DNA from: Clostridia bacterium | GTDB lineage: Bacteria; Bacillota; Clostridia; Oscillospirales; SIG627 | Length of the DNA stretch: 64,000 nucleotides | NCBI GenBank assembly: GCA_017520825.1 | Contig: JAFXEX010000026.1 | Coordinates: 1-64,000, forward strand | Reading direction: 5' to 3' | Shown here: positions 16,185 to 25,661 of the stretch, piece after piece | Layout: every line of letters starts with the position of its first letter | Position numbering within the stretch: the stretch's first letter is position 1 | Made by a program: the position numbers and the translations under genes | The notes under the pieces: generated by a model | The model's database searches: none | Told to the model about the DNA's origin: nothing | Seen by the model: the letters and a program-made list of their open reading frames with translations, nothing else

Positions 16185-17921
16185 ATGGCACAGGACAGTA
16201 CAAAAGAAGAGTCAACCCAAGCCGTAACGGCTGAAAATCGGGGCACTTCTGTCAGACCCGTAAGGAGACGGCAGACCTTTTCTGGTCTTTACCGAGGCTT
16301 CAGAAAATCAGGTCTTTCAAGGCTTGATTCTGCCTTCAATTCTCTCTACATATGCCAGACCAACAAGTTCTGCTCAAAGCGAGTTAACGTGAACGACGTG
16401 GGCGACGGCTTCTTTAATCACCCTAAGGGCTGGTTTAAGGAAAAGGAAGAGAGAGTAAGACGGGCAACCGAAACGAAAACCCTTAAGCTTCTTGGCGCTC
16501 TTGCCGTAATGCTTTCCCCTTTTTCTAAGAGCGTTCAGCGAAGGAGCAAAACCTCCGAGGAAAAAGCAATGGGCTTTAAGAGAGCGCTTCCAACCTGCGC
16601 CGTACTGCTTGTTGCAGTCCTGCTTCTCACTGCCGTATACGTAAACACTGCAAAGGATACGGTGTTTGAAATTTCGGTAGACGGAGTAGTGGTCGGCGAG
16701 GTTTCTTCGGCAAAAACCGTTGACGAGGCACTTAATCGGGTAAACGCAAAAATTTCTTCTGTGACGGGCGAGGCGTTCTCCTTCCCTCACGAAATTTCAT
16801 ATACTCTGAAAAACACGGCGACTGCAAGCTGTATGGATACCCAACAGGTATACGACCTGCTTTACGGCTACGTTGACGGCTACGTCATTGAGGGCTACGG
16901 TCTTTACGTAGATTCACAGCTTATAGCAGTGCTTGACAATCGTGAGGACATTACCGACGTAATCGAGACGATTAAAGCAGAGCATATGGAAATCACCCAC
17001 GAGGACGAGAGCATTGCCAACAAAATAGAAATCAAGCATCAGGAATATTCTCCCGAGGCGATTATAACCAAGGAACAGCTTACGGCTATTCTCACTGCCG
17101 AGGGCAAGGACGAGGAAGAAGAGGAGCAGACCTATTCAGCCCTGCTTTCTTCACAGACGACTCCTGCAACCATTTCTCTTGAGGAAGCTTCTCCCGAGTT
17201 TAAAGAAATGCTTGAATCAGCGCTCTCGAGTAACACCAACGACGCTATCGTTCTTGATTTCGAGGTTTATTACGAGGAAACGGTAAGAGAATCCGTTGCT
17301 TATCAGACTACCTACATCGAAGACGACACCTATTATCACGGACAGGAATTTATACAGACGTCGGGCAGAAACGGTCTTGCCGACAGTACCTACAAAGTAA
17401 AATACATCAACGGCAAGGAAGCAAGCCGCGAGCTGATTTCACAGAGCATTGTGAGAAAGCCACGTACCTGCGTAATAAAGGTTGGTACAAAAACCCTTCC
17501 CGAAATGATGACCGAGTCTCAGCACGGTGGAAAGTATATGATCAACCCCGTTCCCACGGCTTACGTATCCGACCACTTCGGCTGGAGAAGGCTGAGAGGA
17601 AAATCCGATTACCACGAGGCGCTTGACCTTGCAGCGTGGGTAGGAACTCCCATTTACGCGGCAGCGTCGGGTGAGGTAATATACTCGGGCTACAGTGCAT
17701 CCTACGGAAACTACATAAAGATAAAGCACGCAGACGGTCTTATTACGCTTTACGCTCATTGCTCAAAGCTTTTGGTTTCGTCGGGCGACTACGTTGACCA
17801 GGCAGACGAAATTGCTCTTGTGGGCTCAACGGGTAACTCAACGGGCTACCACCTGCATTTCGAGGTTATTAAAGACGGCGAAAAGGTTGACCCTGAATTG
17901 TACATTTATTCTCTTGATTAA
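16185..17921 (+). CDS. Membrane-anchored M23 peptidase with G5 domain
   Basis: The 578-residue protein starts at ATG 16185, 8 bp after GGAAAGGAG. An N-terminal cytoplasmic basic region (about 130 residues) leads to one membrane segment (about 137-158, with CAVLLVAVLLLTAVYV). The extracytoplasmic part has a G5 domain (about 360-435) and a C-terminal LytM/M23 zinc endopeptidase domain (about 455-578) with H-x3-D (HEALD), YAHCS and HLHFE metal and catalytic motifs. It probably cleaves peptidoglycan cross-bridges during growth, or positions other hydrolases. All metal ligands appear present. A strong terminator follows. Confidence 0.88.
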   Translation: MAQDSTKEESTQAVTAENRGTSVRPVRRRQTFSGLYRGFRKSGLSRLDSAFNSLYICQTNKFCSKRVNVNDVGDGFFNHPKGWFKEKEERVRRATETKTLKLLGALAVMLSPFSKSVQRRSKTSEEKAMGFKRALPTCAVLLVAVLLLTAVYVNTAKDTVFEISVDGVVVGEVSSAKTVDEALNRVNAKISSVTGEAFSFPHEISYTLKNTATASCMDTQQVYDLLYGYVDGYVIEGYGLYVDSQLIAVLDNREDITDVIETIKAEHMEITHEDESIANKIEIKHQEYSPEAIITKEQLTAILTAEGKDEEEEEQTYSALLSSQTTPATISLEEASPEFKEMLESALSSNTNDAIVLDFEVYYEETVRESVAYQTTYIEDDTYYHGQEFIQTSGRNGLADSTYKVKYINGKEASRELISQSIVRKPRTCVIKVGTKTLPEMMTESQHGGKYMINPVPTAYVSDHFGWRRLRGKSDYHEALDLAAWVGTPIYAAASGEVIYSGYSASYGNYIKIKHADGLITLYAHCSKLLVSSGDYVDQADEIALVGSTGNSTGYHLHFEVIKDGEKVDPELYIYSLD

Positions 17922-17959
17922 AAAAGAACACCGATTGGTAAGCCAATCGGTGTTTTTGT
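17921..17959. terminator. Bidirectional terminator
   Basis: AACACCGATTGG (17927-17938) and CCAATCGGTGTT (17943-17954) form a 12-bp stem with a 4-nt loop, bordered by A and T runs, between convergent genes. Confidence 0.93.
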
Positions 17960-17968
17960 TTTAACTGC

Positions 17969-19564
17969 TTATTTATAGGGAATAAATCTATATGCGTAAT
18001 CGAACAACGTATGAGTATAGCTATAGGTTGATTCGTATGCTTTAACAAGATCCATTATAGCAAAGTAGGTCTGATCGTCAAGAGCGCCGGTCACCTCAAA
18101 GCCACAAGCCGTCTGGAAGGCTGCCAACGCACGTGTGGTGGAGTCCGTCCAGGCTCCGTCTACCTCTTCCTCAGACAAAAATCCAACCGTCTCAAGTCTC
18201 ATTTCAAGGCCCTTTACAGTGCTGTTTTTCGCACCCTCAACTGCCTTGCTGTAGTTGAGATAGGTAAAAGGAGGCGCTTTTGGGGAAAGCAGGTTTCTTT
18301 CAATCTTGCCCGTAACGAAGGAGTCGGGGATAATGCCCACCTCGTTATAGGTCTTGCCGTACTTGTCGTATGCCACGTAGGTGGTTATTCCACAAGCTGC
18401 GCCGTCGTCAAAGGTAAAGACCGACTGAGCAACGCCCTTGCCGTAGGTCTGACTGCCTATAATCTCAGCGTCGGTTATTTTACGGAGAGTATCTGCAAAA
18501 ATTTCAGCCGAGGAAGCAGTAGCTCCGTTTACCAACACGCTTACCTTATCAAAGCTATATCCGTTAGCATAAGAGGAAAAGACGATGCTTGACAGATTTC
18601 CTGCCCTGCCCATATAGAAGAGAAGCTCTCTGTACGGCGTAAACTTGGAAAGAATATACGCTGCAACGTATATGTCACCACCCGAGTTGTCCTGCAGGTC
18701 CACGATTACGTTTGTGTAGCCATTTGCATAGGCTTCGTCGATTGCACTTGAAATTTCATAGGCTGTAGCCTGATACATGAAGCTGTTTATGTCTATGTAA
18801 ATCAAGTTCTTTTCGGGATAAAGAGTAATTGCGTGCTCGTCGAAGAGGTTTGTGGTTCTTTCAAGGTTATACTCCGTTTCAACGTCTCCGTGGGCAAGCT
18901 TAATCTGAAGAGTAGGTGCCTGAGGGTCTACAAGGGAAAGATAAGTGGCAAGCGCCTCAAAGCCCAAGCCCTCAAGGTTGTATCCGTCGAATTCCACAAT
19001 TCTGTCGCCTACGGCAATGCCTGCCTTTTGTGCAGGGGAGCCGTCGGCAACCTCGTCAACGTAGATGCCTGCCTTATCCGTATCGGTTGCATCCTTCCAG
19101 AGCATCTTTATACCGATGCCCTTGCTTGAGGTAGGGCTGAAAAAGCTTTCGCTTTCTCTGTCGTTAAGGTAATAGCTGAATTTATCAAGGGTATCAAAAA
19201 GAGCGTAATAGGTTGGCTCCATATTGTTTATGTCTACCTGCGTTACGCTTTGGGCAAAGCCCGAAAAAATCTCCTCGGCCGTCAGACCACCGTAATGGTA
19301 ATACTCAATAAGAGCAACGAAGGTCTCAAATTTCGCAGTATACAGCCTGTCCTCACTTTCGTCCACTATGCTCATAAGCACAAGGAATTCCTCGTAGGTC
19401 ATATCGGGAGTTATGGGAATAATTCCCTTGTGAAGACTCTCTATCAGCTGCTGCTCCTCGCTTTTCTGAGGTGCAGGAGCAATGAGAAGTGGGGCTGCCA
19501 AAGCGTTCGTGGCAAAGCCCGAAAGCATTATAACTGCAAGGGTAAGGATTAAAGCTTTTTTCAT
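17969..19564 (-). CDS. C-terminal processing peptidase (S41) with PDZ and peptidoglycan-binding domains
   Basis: The 531-residue exported serine protease has a signal peptide (about 1-23, ending ALAA). A PDZ domain lies around 145-230 (GIGIKML, GSPAQKAGI, GDRIVEFDG). The S41 catalytic core has the Ser/Lys dyad in GATASSAEIF (S351) and YGKGVAQ (K376). A C-terminal PG_binding_1 repeat (about 450-510, VDGAWTDSTTRALAAFQ) would tether it to the wall. Such CtpA-like enzymes trim secreted or signalling proteins. Its start overlaps the ddl stop, so wall synthesis and processing genes are co-expressed. Confidence 0.92.
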   Translation of the reverse strand: MKKALILTLAVIMLSGFATNALAAPLLIAPAPQKSEEQQLIESLHKGIIPITPDMTYEEFLVLMSIVDESEDRLYTAKFETFVALIEYYHYGGLTAEEIFSGFAQSVTQVDINNMEPTYYALFDTLDKFSYYLNDRESESFFSPTSSKGIGIKMLWKDATDTDKAGIYVDEVADGSPAQKAGIAVGDRIVEFDGYNLEGLGFEALATYLSLVDPQAPTLQIKLAHGDVETEYNLERTTNLFDEHAITLYPEKNLIYIDINSFMYQATAYEISSAIDEAYANGYTNVIVDLQDNSGGDIYVAAYILSKFTPYRELLFYMGRAGNLSSIVFSSYANGYSFDKVSVLVNGATASSAEIFADTLRKITDAEIIGSQTYGKGVAQSVFTFDDGAACGITTYVAYDKYGKTYNEVGIIPDSFVTGKIERNLLSPKAPPFTYLNYSKAVEGAKNSTVKGLEMRLETVGFLSEEEVDGAWTDSTTRALAAFQTACGFEVTGALDDQTYFAIMDLVKAYESTYSYTHTLFDYAYRFIPYK

Positions 19565-20637
19565 TTGTGTTCCTCCATGGCATAGTCAACCAACAGGTCG
19601 ATAAGCTTGCCGTATGCAACTCCGTACTCTGCCATAAGCTTGGGGTACATACTTATTTTTGTAAATCCCGGAAGAGTATTTATTTCATTGAAAATAACAC
19701 CCTTCTTGCCTGCAAAGAAATCCACTCTTGACAGTCCTCGACAGTCGAGAGCACGGAAAATCTCTACGGCAAGTCCACGTATTTTTTCAAGCGTGTCCTT
19801 GTCAAGTCGGGCAGGAAGATAATAGCTTGTGGTGTCGTTTACGTATTTGGTCTCATAGTCGTAAAAATCGCTGTTGGGAACTATTTCACCGGGGATTGAT
19901 GCAAGAGTTACACGCTTGCCGTTCTCAAAGACGTCAAGGACTGCAGTTTCAACCTCTGCGCCCTCGATATATTCCTCAACAAGCACCTTACCGTCATATT
20001 TCAACGCCTTGCTCAGCGCCTCAACCAAGGCTTCTCGGTCACGCGCCTTTGAAACGCCCACCGACGAGCCCGTTCCTGCAGGCTTTACGAACATGGGGTA
20101 TCCAAGATTTTCCTCGCACCAGAGTATATCTGCCTCAGAGTAGTCCTCTCTGAACAGGCGCCAGTTTGCCATGGGTACGTTTACCGTCTGTAAAATAGTC
20201 TTGGTTATAGCCTTGTCCATAGACACTGCAGAGCCACGGTTGTCAGAGCCCACGTATGCAACTCCCGACAGCTTCAGAAGTCCCTGAAGGTTTCCGTCTT
20301 CGCAGTTTTCTCCGTGCACGACGGGGAAAAAGCAGTCTATTCCCTGAATTTTATAGGTTCCCTCTGCCTTGTTCAGCACCATAATTCCGTGGTGTGCAGG
20401 ACAGGGACTGATTATTGCAGGCACAAGATGCTCGGTGTCGTGGCAAAAGCTTGCATCGGCAATTTTTTCAACGTCGCCCGTGTAGAGAAACTGTCTGCCG
20501 TCCTTTAAAATACCCAGAGAAAACAGCTCGTATCTTTCGTTGTCTAAATTCTTGATTACCGACGATGCAGACATGCAGGACACCTCGTGCTCGCTTGACG
20601 CACCGCCGAAAATAATACAAAGCTTGATTTTGTTCAT
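19561..20637 (-). CDS. ddl: D-alanine-D-alanine ligase
   Basis: This ATP-grasp enzyme joins two D-alanines for the peptidoglycan stem peptide. The 358-residue form starts at MNKIKLCIIFGG, placed by a GGGGG ribosome site; a start 12 bases upstream is possible. Motifs seen are FGGASSEHEVS (N-terminal substrate loop), GTGSSVGVSK (ATP-binding, about 190), EEYIEGAEVE and the C-terminal NEINTLPGFTKISMYPKL. The length fits the VanA/DdlB superfamily. The residues of the binding loop were not examined closely enough to exclude D-Lac specificity. It is coupled by ATGA to the S41 protease. Confidence 0.94.
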   Translation of the reverse strand: MNKIKLCIIFGGASSEHEVSCMSASSVIKNLDNERYELFSLGILKDGRQFLYTGDVEKIADASFCHDTEHLVPAIISPCPAHHGIMVLNKAEGTYKIQGIDCFFPVVHGENCEDGNLQGLLKLSGVAYVGSDNRGSAVSMDKAITKTILQTVNVPMANWRLFREDYSEADILWCEENLGYPMFVKPAGTGSSVGVSKARDREALVEALSKALKYDGKVLVEEYIEGAEVETAVLDVFENGKRVTLASIPGEIVPNSDFYDYETKYVNDTTSYYLPARLDKDTLEKIRGLAVEIFRALDCRGLSRVDFFAGKKGVIFNEINTLPGFTKISMYPKLMAEYGVAYGKLIDLLVDYAMEEHK

Positions 20638-20719
20638 AAAAACCCCCATAAAACATATCGCTTATTACGTTAATTATATGCGAAAAGTCGAAAAAGTTCA
20701 ATAGGAAATTTTTATATAA

Positions 20720-20917
20720 TTACAGTTTGTTTTTAGAACACGTTTTTATGAAATACTCAAAGAGGGCACCGCCGTCAACGGTGTCCTCTCTTTTTTTGGA
20801 AAAACACATACGCTCGGGGTGCCATTGCACTCCTATTATATCAAGCGTTCTATGACTTATTGCCTCAACGGTTTTGCCGTCAGCTGCCATCATTACTGCC
20901 TCAAATTTATTTTTTGG
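20720..20917 (-). pseudogene. 3' remnant of a class I glutamine amidotransferase (C26-like)
   Basis: In the gap between ddl and hppA, one minus-strand frame of 65 codons reads as the C-terminal end of a PuuD-type gamma-glutamyl-GABA hydrolase or related class I amidotransferase. It includes VEAI, the LDIIGVQWHPERM motif containing the catalytic His and Glu, then DGGALFEYF and a stop at 20720. Upstream the frame is closed at 20918-20920 and the hppA stop lies 7 bp further, so the N-terminal two thirds, including the nucleophile cysteine, are missing. It appears to be a decayed or truncated gene. An internal ATG at 20895 is possible but unlikely to yield a functional protein. Confidence 0.7.
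20761..20797. terminator. Possible hairpin inside the amidotransferase remnant
   Basis: AGAGGGCACCG (20761-20771) pairs with CGGTGTCCTCT (20779-20789), one G-U pair, followed on the plus strand by T7. No plus-strand gene lies upstream, so its use as a terminator is doubtful; read from hppA its T run is weak. Confidence 0.3.
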
Positions 20918-20926
20918 TTATATGTA

Positions 20927-23011
20927 TTAAAGAATTGAAAAATTAACTATAAGTGCTGCAAAAACGATTGAAACCATAGAAAGAAGCTTTATAAGAATAT
21001 TGATAGCAGGACCTGCCGTATCCTTGAAGGGGTCTCCTACGGTATCGCCTACCACTGCTGCCTTGTGGTTGTCAGAGCCCTTACCACCGTGCACTCCGCT
21101 TTCAATATATTTCTTTGCGTTATCCCAGGCTCCACCTGAATTTGACATAAATACTGCCATAAGGAAGCCGGAGGCAGTTGCGCCTGCAAGCATTCCTACA
21201 ACGCCTGAACATCCAAGTACGATACCTACGATAATCGGAACTACAACGGCAACGATTGTGGGAAGTATCATTTCACGAAGGCTGGCTTTTGTACAGATAT
21301 CAACACAGCTTGTGTAATCTGCATCTGCTTCGCCTTCCATAAGCCCCTTTATTTCCTTGAACTGACGGCGTACCTCTTTAACCACGCTCTGTGCTGCACG
21401 GCCAACCGAATTCATAGTAAGAGCAGCGAAAACGAAGGGCAGACATGCGCCGATAAACAAGCCTACAAGAACGGTGGGATTAGTTATATTAAGGTTTGCT
21501 ATCTTTGCCATACCACCGTCAATAGTGTTAACCTTATCAATATACGATGCCATAAGCGCAAGAGCCGTAAGAGCAGCAGAGCCTATTGCAAAGCCCTTGC
21601 CCGTAGCAGCAGTTGTGTTTCCGAGAGAGTCGAGAGCGTCGGTGCGTTCTCTTACCTCTTTATCAAGCCCTGCCATCTGTGCAATACCACCTGCGTTATC
21701 TGCAACGGGTCCGTAAGCGTCGGTTGCCAGGGTAATACCAAGAGTTGAAAGCATACCTACTGCTGCAAGAGCTATACCGTAAAGTCCCATTGAAGCATCG
21801 GCTGCGCCACCGGAAACGTAGTATGCAACAAGCACGCATACGGCTACGATTACTATGGGAAGAAGTGTTGAAAGCATACCTACCGATAAGCCACTGATAA
21901 TAATGGTAGCCGTTCCCGTTTCGGAGGTAGAAGCAAGCTTTTTGGTAGGCTTATAGCTGTCTGAAGTAAAATATTCTGTTGCCTGACCGATAAGCACACC
22001 TGCTACGAGTCCTGCAAGAATAGCAAAATATACGGTCCAATTATCCTTACCGAGTACGTAATATACTACGGGCAACGCTACGATTGCAATAACGATTGCA
22101 GAAAAATTGGTTCCGCGTGACAATGCGCTCAATAACTGCTTCTGGCTTGCGCCCTCTTTGGTTCTTACGAGGAATGTTCCGAGTATCGAGCATATAACTC
22201 CGATTGCTGCAAGAAGCATAGGCAACGCCATTGCCGCAAGATTGTGAAGTGCTGCTACGCCAAGTGCGCTTGCAGAAATAATTGAGCCTACGTAGGATTC
22301 GTAAAGGTCGGCTCCCATACCTGCAACGTCACCTACGTTGTCGCCTACGTTGTCGGCTATAACCGCAGGGTTACGGGGGTCGTCCTCGGGAATTCCGGCC
22401 TCAACCTTACCCACGAGGTCGGCGCCTACGTCAGCAGCCTTTGTAAACACGCCTCCACCAACTCTGGCAAACAACGCCATAGAGGAAGCGCCCATACCAA
22501 AGGTAAGCATAGCGCTTGAAATAGCTTCATTTGAAAGGCTGAATACGAATTTTAAAAGGAAAAACCATACGGAAATGTCCAGAAGTCCAAGCCCTACCAC
22601 GGTAAAGCCCATAACGCTTCCGGAGGAAAATGCCACGCGAAGTCCTCTGTTCAGCCCTTCCCGGCAGGCGTTTGCCGTTCTTGAATTAGCAAGAGTTGCT
22701 ATTTTCATTCCTACAAAGCCCGATAAAGCCGAGAAAAAGCCTCCCGTAACGAAAGCAAAGGGAACGTAAGGGGTGAGAAGCCCTGCGTACGCCATTACTC
22801 CCAATATAACGAACATAACTCCGAAAAATACCACTACAATCTTATACTGACGCTTAAGATATGCGTTTGCGCCCTGTCTGATTGATAAGGATATTTTTTT
22901 CATCTTTTCGGTTCCTTCGGAAAATCCGAGTACCTTGCGTGCTGTAACGAATGCGAAAATCAATGCAAGCAATGCTCCCGCAAAGGTTAACAAAATAAGT
23001 GCCTTGTCCAT
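20927..23011 (-). CDS. hppA: Membrane-bound ion-translocating pyrophosphatase
   Basis: The 694-residue protein has about 16 membrane helices and pumps H+ or Na+ at the expense of pyrophosphate. The catalytic loop is intact: DVGADLVGKVEAGIPEDD (about 188-205), DNVGDNVGDVAGMGADL and, near the C-terminus, DNAKKYIE and VVGDTVGDPFKDTAGP. The GNTTAATGKG motif has Ala where potassium-independent pumps have Lys, so it belongs to the K+-dependent class. In Clostridia many of these transport sodium; which ion cannot be fixed here. A monocistronic unit with promoter at 23090-23118 is likely. Confidence 0.95.
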   Translation of the reverse strand: MDKALILLTFAGALLALIFAFVTARKVLGFSEGTEKMKKISLSIRQGANAYLKRQYKIVVVFFGVMFVILGVMAYAGLLTPYVPFAFVTGGFFSALSGFVGMKIATLANSRTANACREGLNRGLRVAFSSGSVMGFTVVGLGLLDISVWFFLLKFVFSLSNEAISSAMLTFGMGASSMALFARVGGGVFTKAADVGADLVGKVEAGIPEDDPRNPAVIADNVGDNVGDVAGMGADLYESYVGSIISASALGVAALHNLAAMALPMLLAAIGVICSILGTFLVRTKEGASQKQLLSALSRGTNFSAIVIAIVALPVVYYVLGKDNWTVYFAILAGLVAGVLIGQATEYFTSDSYKPTKKLASTSETGTATIIISGLSVGMLSTLLPIVIVAVCVLVAYYVSGGAADASMGLYGIALAAVGMLSTLGITLATDAYGPVADNAGGIAQMAGLDKEVRERTDALDSLGNTTAATGKGFAIGSAALTALALMASYIDKVNTIDGGMAKIANLNITNPTVLVGLFIGACLPFVFAALTMNSVGRAAQSVVKEVRRQFKEIKGLMEGEADADYTSCVDICTKASLREMILPTIVAVVVPIIVGIVLGCSGVVGMLAGATASGFLMAVFMSNSGGAWDNAKKYIESGVHGGKGSDNHKAAVVGDTVGDPFKDTAGPAINILIKLLSMVSIVFAALIVNFSIL

Positions 23012-23089
23012 AAATTCAAAGCTCCAAAATATATTTCATAGAACCATACGATTTTCTCCTAATTCTCAATATAAAATTCTATAGCGATA

Positions 23090-23118
23090 ATTATAACATA
23101 TTTAATTTTAAAAAACAA
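23090..23118 (-). promoter_or_regulatory. Promoter of hppA
   Basis: Minus strand: TTGTTT (23113-23118), 17-bp spacer, TATAAT (23090-23095), with a leader of about 75 nt. Confidence 0.65.
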
Positions 23119-23208
23119 ATACTTTTTTATATATACCAAAATAACTTTTTTTGAATATATAGTCCCTGTTTTTAGTCAATAAATTTGCTTTGTTTAACAA
23201 ATTATCTA

Positions 23209-23236
23209 TTTACTTTTCGGCGTTTTGTGATATAAT
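23209..23236 (+). promoter_or_regulatory. Promoter of the lipoprotein gene
   Basis: TTTACT (23209-23214), 16-bp spacer ending TGA, TATAAT (23231-23236): an extended -10 promoter about 30 bp upstream of the start. Most of the 255-bp gap (23012-23266) is otherwise AT-rich without a gene. Confidence 0.7.
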
Positions 23237-23266
23237 TAGAATGAGTGAAAATGTTCGGAGGAAAAA

Positions 23267-23806
23267 ATGAAAAAAATAACTGTTGTACTTATAGCTTTAC
23301 TGCTTTTGATAACTGCATCTTCCTGCTCAAAGAAGGAGGAAGGCGATATTCCCGAAGGAATGGCGGCTCTTGAAAACGACGTAACCGATTTTACCCTTTA
23401 TTACCCTGAGGAATGGTCGGTTGATCGCAACGACGGTATGGTTAGCGTATACGTGTCGGACAAGGACCGTTCAAACGTTTCTGTTACTACCTTTGCAGCT
23501 TCTGCTGAAGTTACCAGCGTTGACGCATATCTGAATATGGGTGATACCACCTATTTTGACCACATGAAAGAGACCTTCCCCGACCTTGAGATGCTGGCTG
23601 ACGGAGAGGAAACCACTCTGGACGGCGTGCCTGCGAGACAGTACGTTTTCACGGCAACCGTTGCAGGAGATGCCTATAAATTCAAGCAGGTTATAACCTA
23701 TTACTACGGTTATATCTATATGCTCACCTACACCTCTACCACAGACGGCTTCGATTCCCACGTGGACGAGGTAAACTCCATTATATCAGAGTTCAGCTTT
23801 AAATAA
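23267..23806 (+). CDS. Lipoprotein with PsbP-like fold
   Basis: The 179-residue precursor has a lipoprotein signal peptide with lipobox ending TASSC (Cys20), so it is anchored outside the membrane. The mature part contains FTLYYPEEWSV (about 46-56), VDAYL, LDGVPARQYVF and YMLTYTS, the pattern of small PsbP/DUF1795-like domains found in exported proteins of Firmicutes. Its function is unknown. CGGAGG lies just upstream of the ATG. It precedes the yqhQ-prmC genes but has its own promoter. Confidence 0.75.
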   Translation: MKKITVVLIALLLLITASSCSKKEEGDIPEGMAALENDVTDFTLYYPEEWSVDRNDGMVSVYVSDKDRSNVSVTTFAASAEVTSVDAYLNMGDTTYFDHMKETFPDLEMLADGEETTLDGVPARQYVFTATVAGDAYKFKQVITYYYGYIYMLTYTSTTDGFDSHVDEVNSIISEFSFK

Positions 23807-23863
23807 ACAGTGGTGTCTGTTAAAAAGAAATTTTAAAAAACACGAACCCCTTAAGGAGATCCT

Positions 23864-24856
23864 ATGTCAAAAGAAAAACGCGCTTGTCCCACTGCTGCAA
23901 ACCGTGTGGGAGGACAGGCTGTACTTGAAGGCATTATGATGAAGCACAAAACCAGCTGTGCCACTGCAGTCAGATGCCCCGACGGCAAGATTGCCGTAGA
24001 AAAAAGAGAAGTAAAATCGATTAAAGAAAAAATCCCCTTCCTCAGAATTCCCATTATCCGAGGAGTAGTAAATTTCGTGGAATCCATGATGCTTTCCATG
24101 TCTACCCTCACTCTATCGGCAGAGATGCAGGGCATCGAGGAAGAGCCTTCAAAATTTGAAAAATGGCTGGAAAAGAAGCTCGGCAAAAGTCTTATGTCGG
24201 TTGCTGCAATAATCGGAGGCGTGCTTGGCGTTCTTTTGGCGCTGGGACTTTTCTTCTATCTGCCAATGGCAGTTTCAAAGCTATTTTCCCTCGTTTTCGA
24301 TATGCCTGCCGTCGTAAAGGCAATCGTCGAGGGCGTCGCTAAAATGGCGATTTTCGTTTTGTATATATGGCTCGTTGCCTTTATGCCCGATATTCGCCGT
24401 ACCTACGAGTACCACGGCGCAGAGCATAAGTCTATTTTCTGTCACGAGGCAGGCTTACCACTTACCGTAGAGAACATAAAAAAGCAATCTCGCTTTCACC
24501 CACGCTGTGGTACAAGCATGATGTTCGTAATGCTCTTGCTTGGTATCGTCGTGTCGGCAGCGCTCCCTGCATCTTTGTGGAACAATCTGTTTTTAAGATT
24601 TTTAACAAAGCTTCTTATACTTCCCCTGGTTGTAGGCATAGGCTACGAATTAACTATACTTTCTGGAACGCACGACAATTTTGTACTGCGTATTCTCACA
24701 AAGCCCGGACTTTGGTTTCAGAGAATAACCACCCGTGAGCCCGACGATAAGGAAATCGAGGTGGCAATAGTTGCCCTCAAATCCTCGCTTCCCGAGGAAT
24801 ATCCCCCTGAAACAGTGTTTGACGGAATAGAGAACGGACAATGCTTGGAAAACTGA
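23864..24856 (+). CDS. yqhQ: DUF1385 family membrane protein (YqhQ-like)
   Basis: The 330-residue protein begins with the family motif VGGQAVLEGIMMK (about 15-27), followed by the RIPIIRGVVNFVE region, three or four membrane segments (about 105-165 and 215-265) and the conserved YHGAEHKSIFCHEAG and FHPRCGTSMMF motifs with His and Cys residues that could bind metal. Members are typically found beside prmC and prfA in Firmicutes and have no settled function. The 3' end overlaps the prmC start by 16 bp. AAGGAG lies upstream. Confidence 0.88.
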   Translation: MSKEKRACPTAANRVGGQAVLEGIMMKHKTSCATAVRCPDGKIAVEKREVKSIKEKIPFLRIPIIRGVVNFVESMMLSMSTLTLSAEMQGIEEEPSKFEKWLEKKLGKSLMSVAAIIGGVLGVLLALGLFFYLPMAVSKLFSLVFDMPAVVKAIVEGVAKMAIFVLYIWLVAFMPDIRRTYEYHGAEHKSIFCHEAGLPLTVENIKKQSRFHPRCGTSMMFVMLLLGIVVSAALPASLWNNLFLRFLTKLLILPLVVGIGYELTILSGTHDNFVLRILTKPGLWFQRITTREPDDKEIEVAIVALKSSLPEEYPPETVFDGIENGQCLEN

Positions 24857-25632
24857 AAAGGTTGTGGGAAGGGTCCTCCTTCGCCCGTGAAAACCTTGCC
24901 TTTCGTGAAACGGTAGGACTTCTGCTTGAAAAGTACGGCTATTCCAGAGACGCCCTTTTGCTTGGTAAGGATATTAACTGCTCCTTGCTGATATCAGATT
25001 TTGAAAGAGCAGTAAACGGCGAGCCCCTGGGATATATTCTGGGTAAAGTCCCCTTCTGGCAAGAGGAATATTTCGTTGAAGAGGGGGTGCTTATCCCCCG
25101 TAGCGACAGCGAGGCTCTGGTTGAAGAGGCAATACGGCGCATCCCACAAAACACTCATTTCGTTGATATTTGTACGGGAAGTGGTTGTATCGGCATTTCG
25201 GTATTGCGTGCCCGTCAGGACTTGACGGCAACCCTTTTGGATATATCTCCCGTAGCAGAAAGGGTAGCAAAGAAAAATATTAATGCCTTGGAGGTATCGG
25301 ACAGATGCGAATTCAGGCGCTTCGACCTGTTTTCAGACCCTCTGCCCGATTGCTCAACGGTTATTATGAATCCCCCTTATATCACAAGGGATGAAATGAA
25401 GTCCTTGCCCGAAAACGTAAAGCGAGAGCCTGCTCTTGCGCTGGACGGTGGAGAGGACGGCTTGGATTTTTACAGATTCGTTGCAGACGACCACGCTTAT
25501 TCGGACAAATTGCTTATTTTTGAAATAGGCTATAAACAAGGAAATTCCCTCTGCCGTCTTTTTAACGGTGGAGAGATAATAAAGGACCTGTGTGGAAACG
25601 ACAGGTGCTTCATAAAAAATAATTTAATGTAA
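24841..25632 (+). CDS. prmC: Release factor glutamine methyltransferase PrmC/HemK
   Basis: PrmC methylates the GGQ glutamine of peptide release factors. The 263-residue sequence has the N-terminal helical domain and the SAM-binding methyltransferase domain with IPRSDSEALVEEA, DICTGSGCIGIS (motif I, about 103-114) and the catalytic NPPYI (about 180-184). Length is slightly short but complete. It overlaps yqhQ. The usual downstream prfA is absent; the next gene is an unrelated large protein. Confidence 0.93.
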   Translation: MLGKLKRLWEGSSFARENLAFRETVGLLLEKYGYSRDALLLGKDINCSLLISDFERAVNGEPLGYILGKVPFWQEEYFVEEGVLIPRSDSEALVEEAIRRIPQNTHFVDICTGSGCIGISVLRARQDLTATLLDISPVAERVAKKNINALEVSDRCEFRRFDLFSDPLPDCSTVIMNPPYITRDEMKSLPENVKREPALALDGGEDGLDFYRFVADDHAYSDKLLIFEIGYKQGNSLCRLFNGGEIIKDLCGNDRCFIKNNLM

Positions 25633-25661
25633 GAACAACGGCACAAGAGAAAGGAGACATC

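Noticed and set aside
20761-20797. Functional plus-strand terminator
   Set aside because: It has a good stem and T7 but no plus-strand gene upstream, so it is retained only as a low-confidence hairpin.
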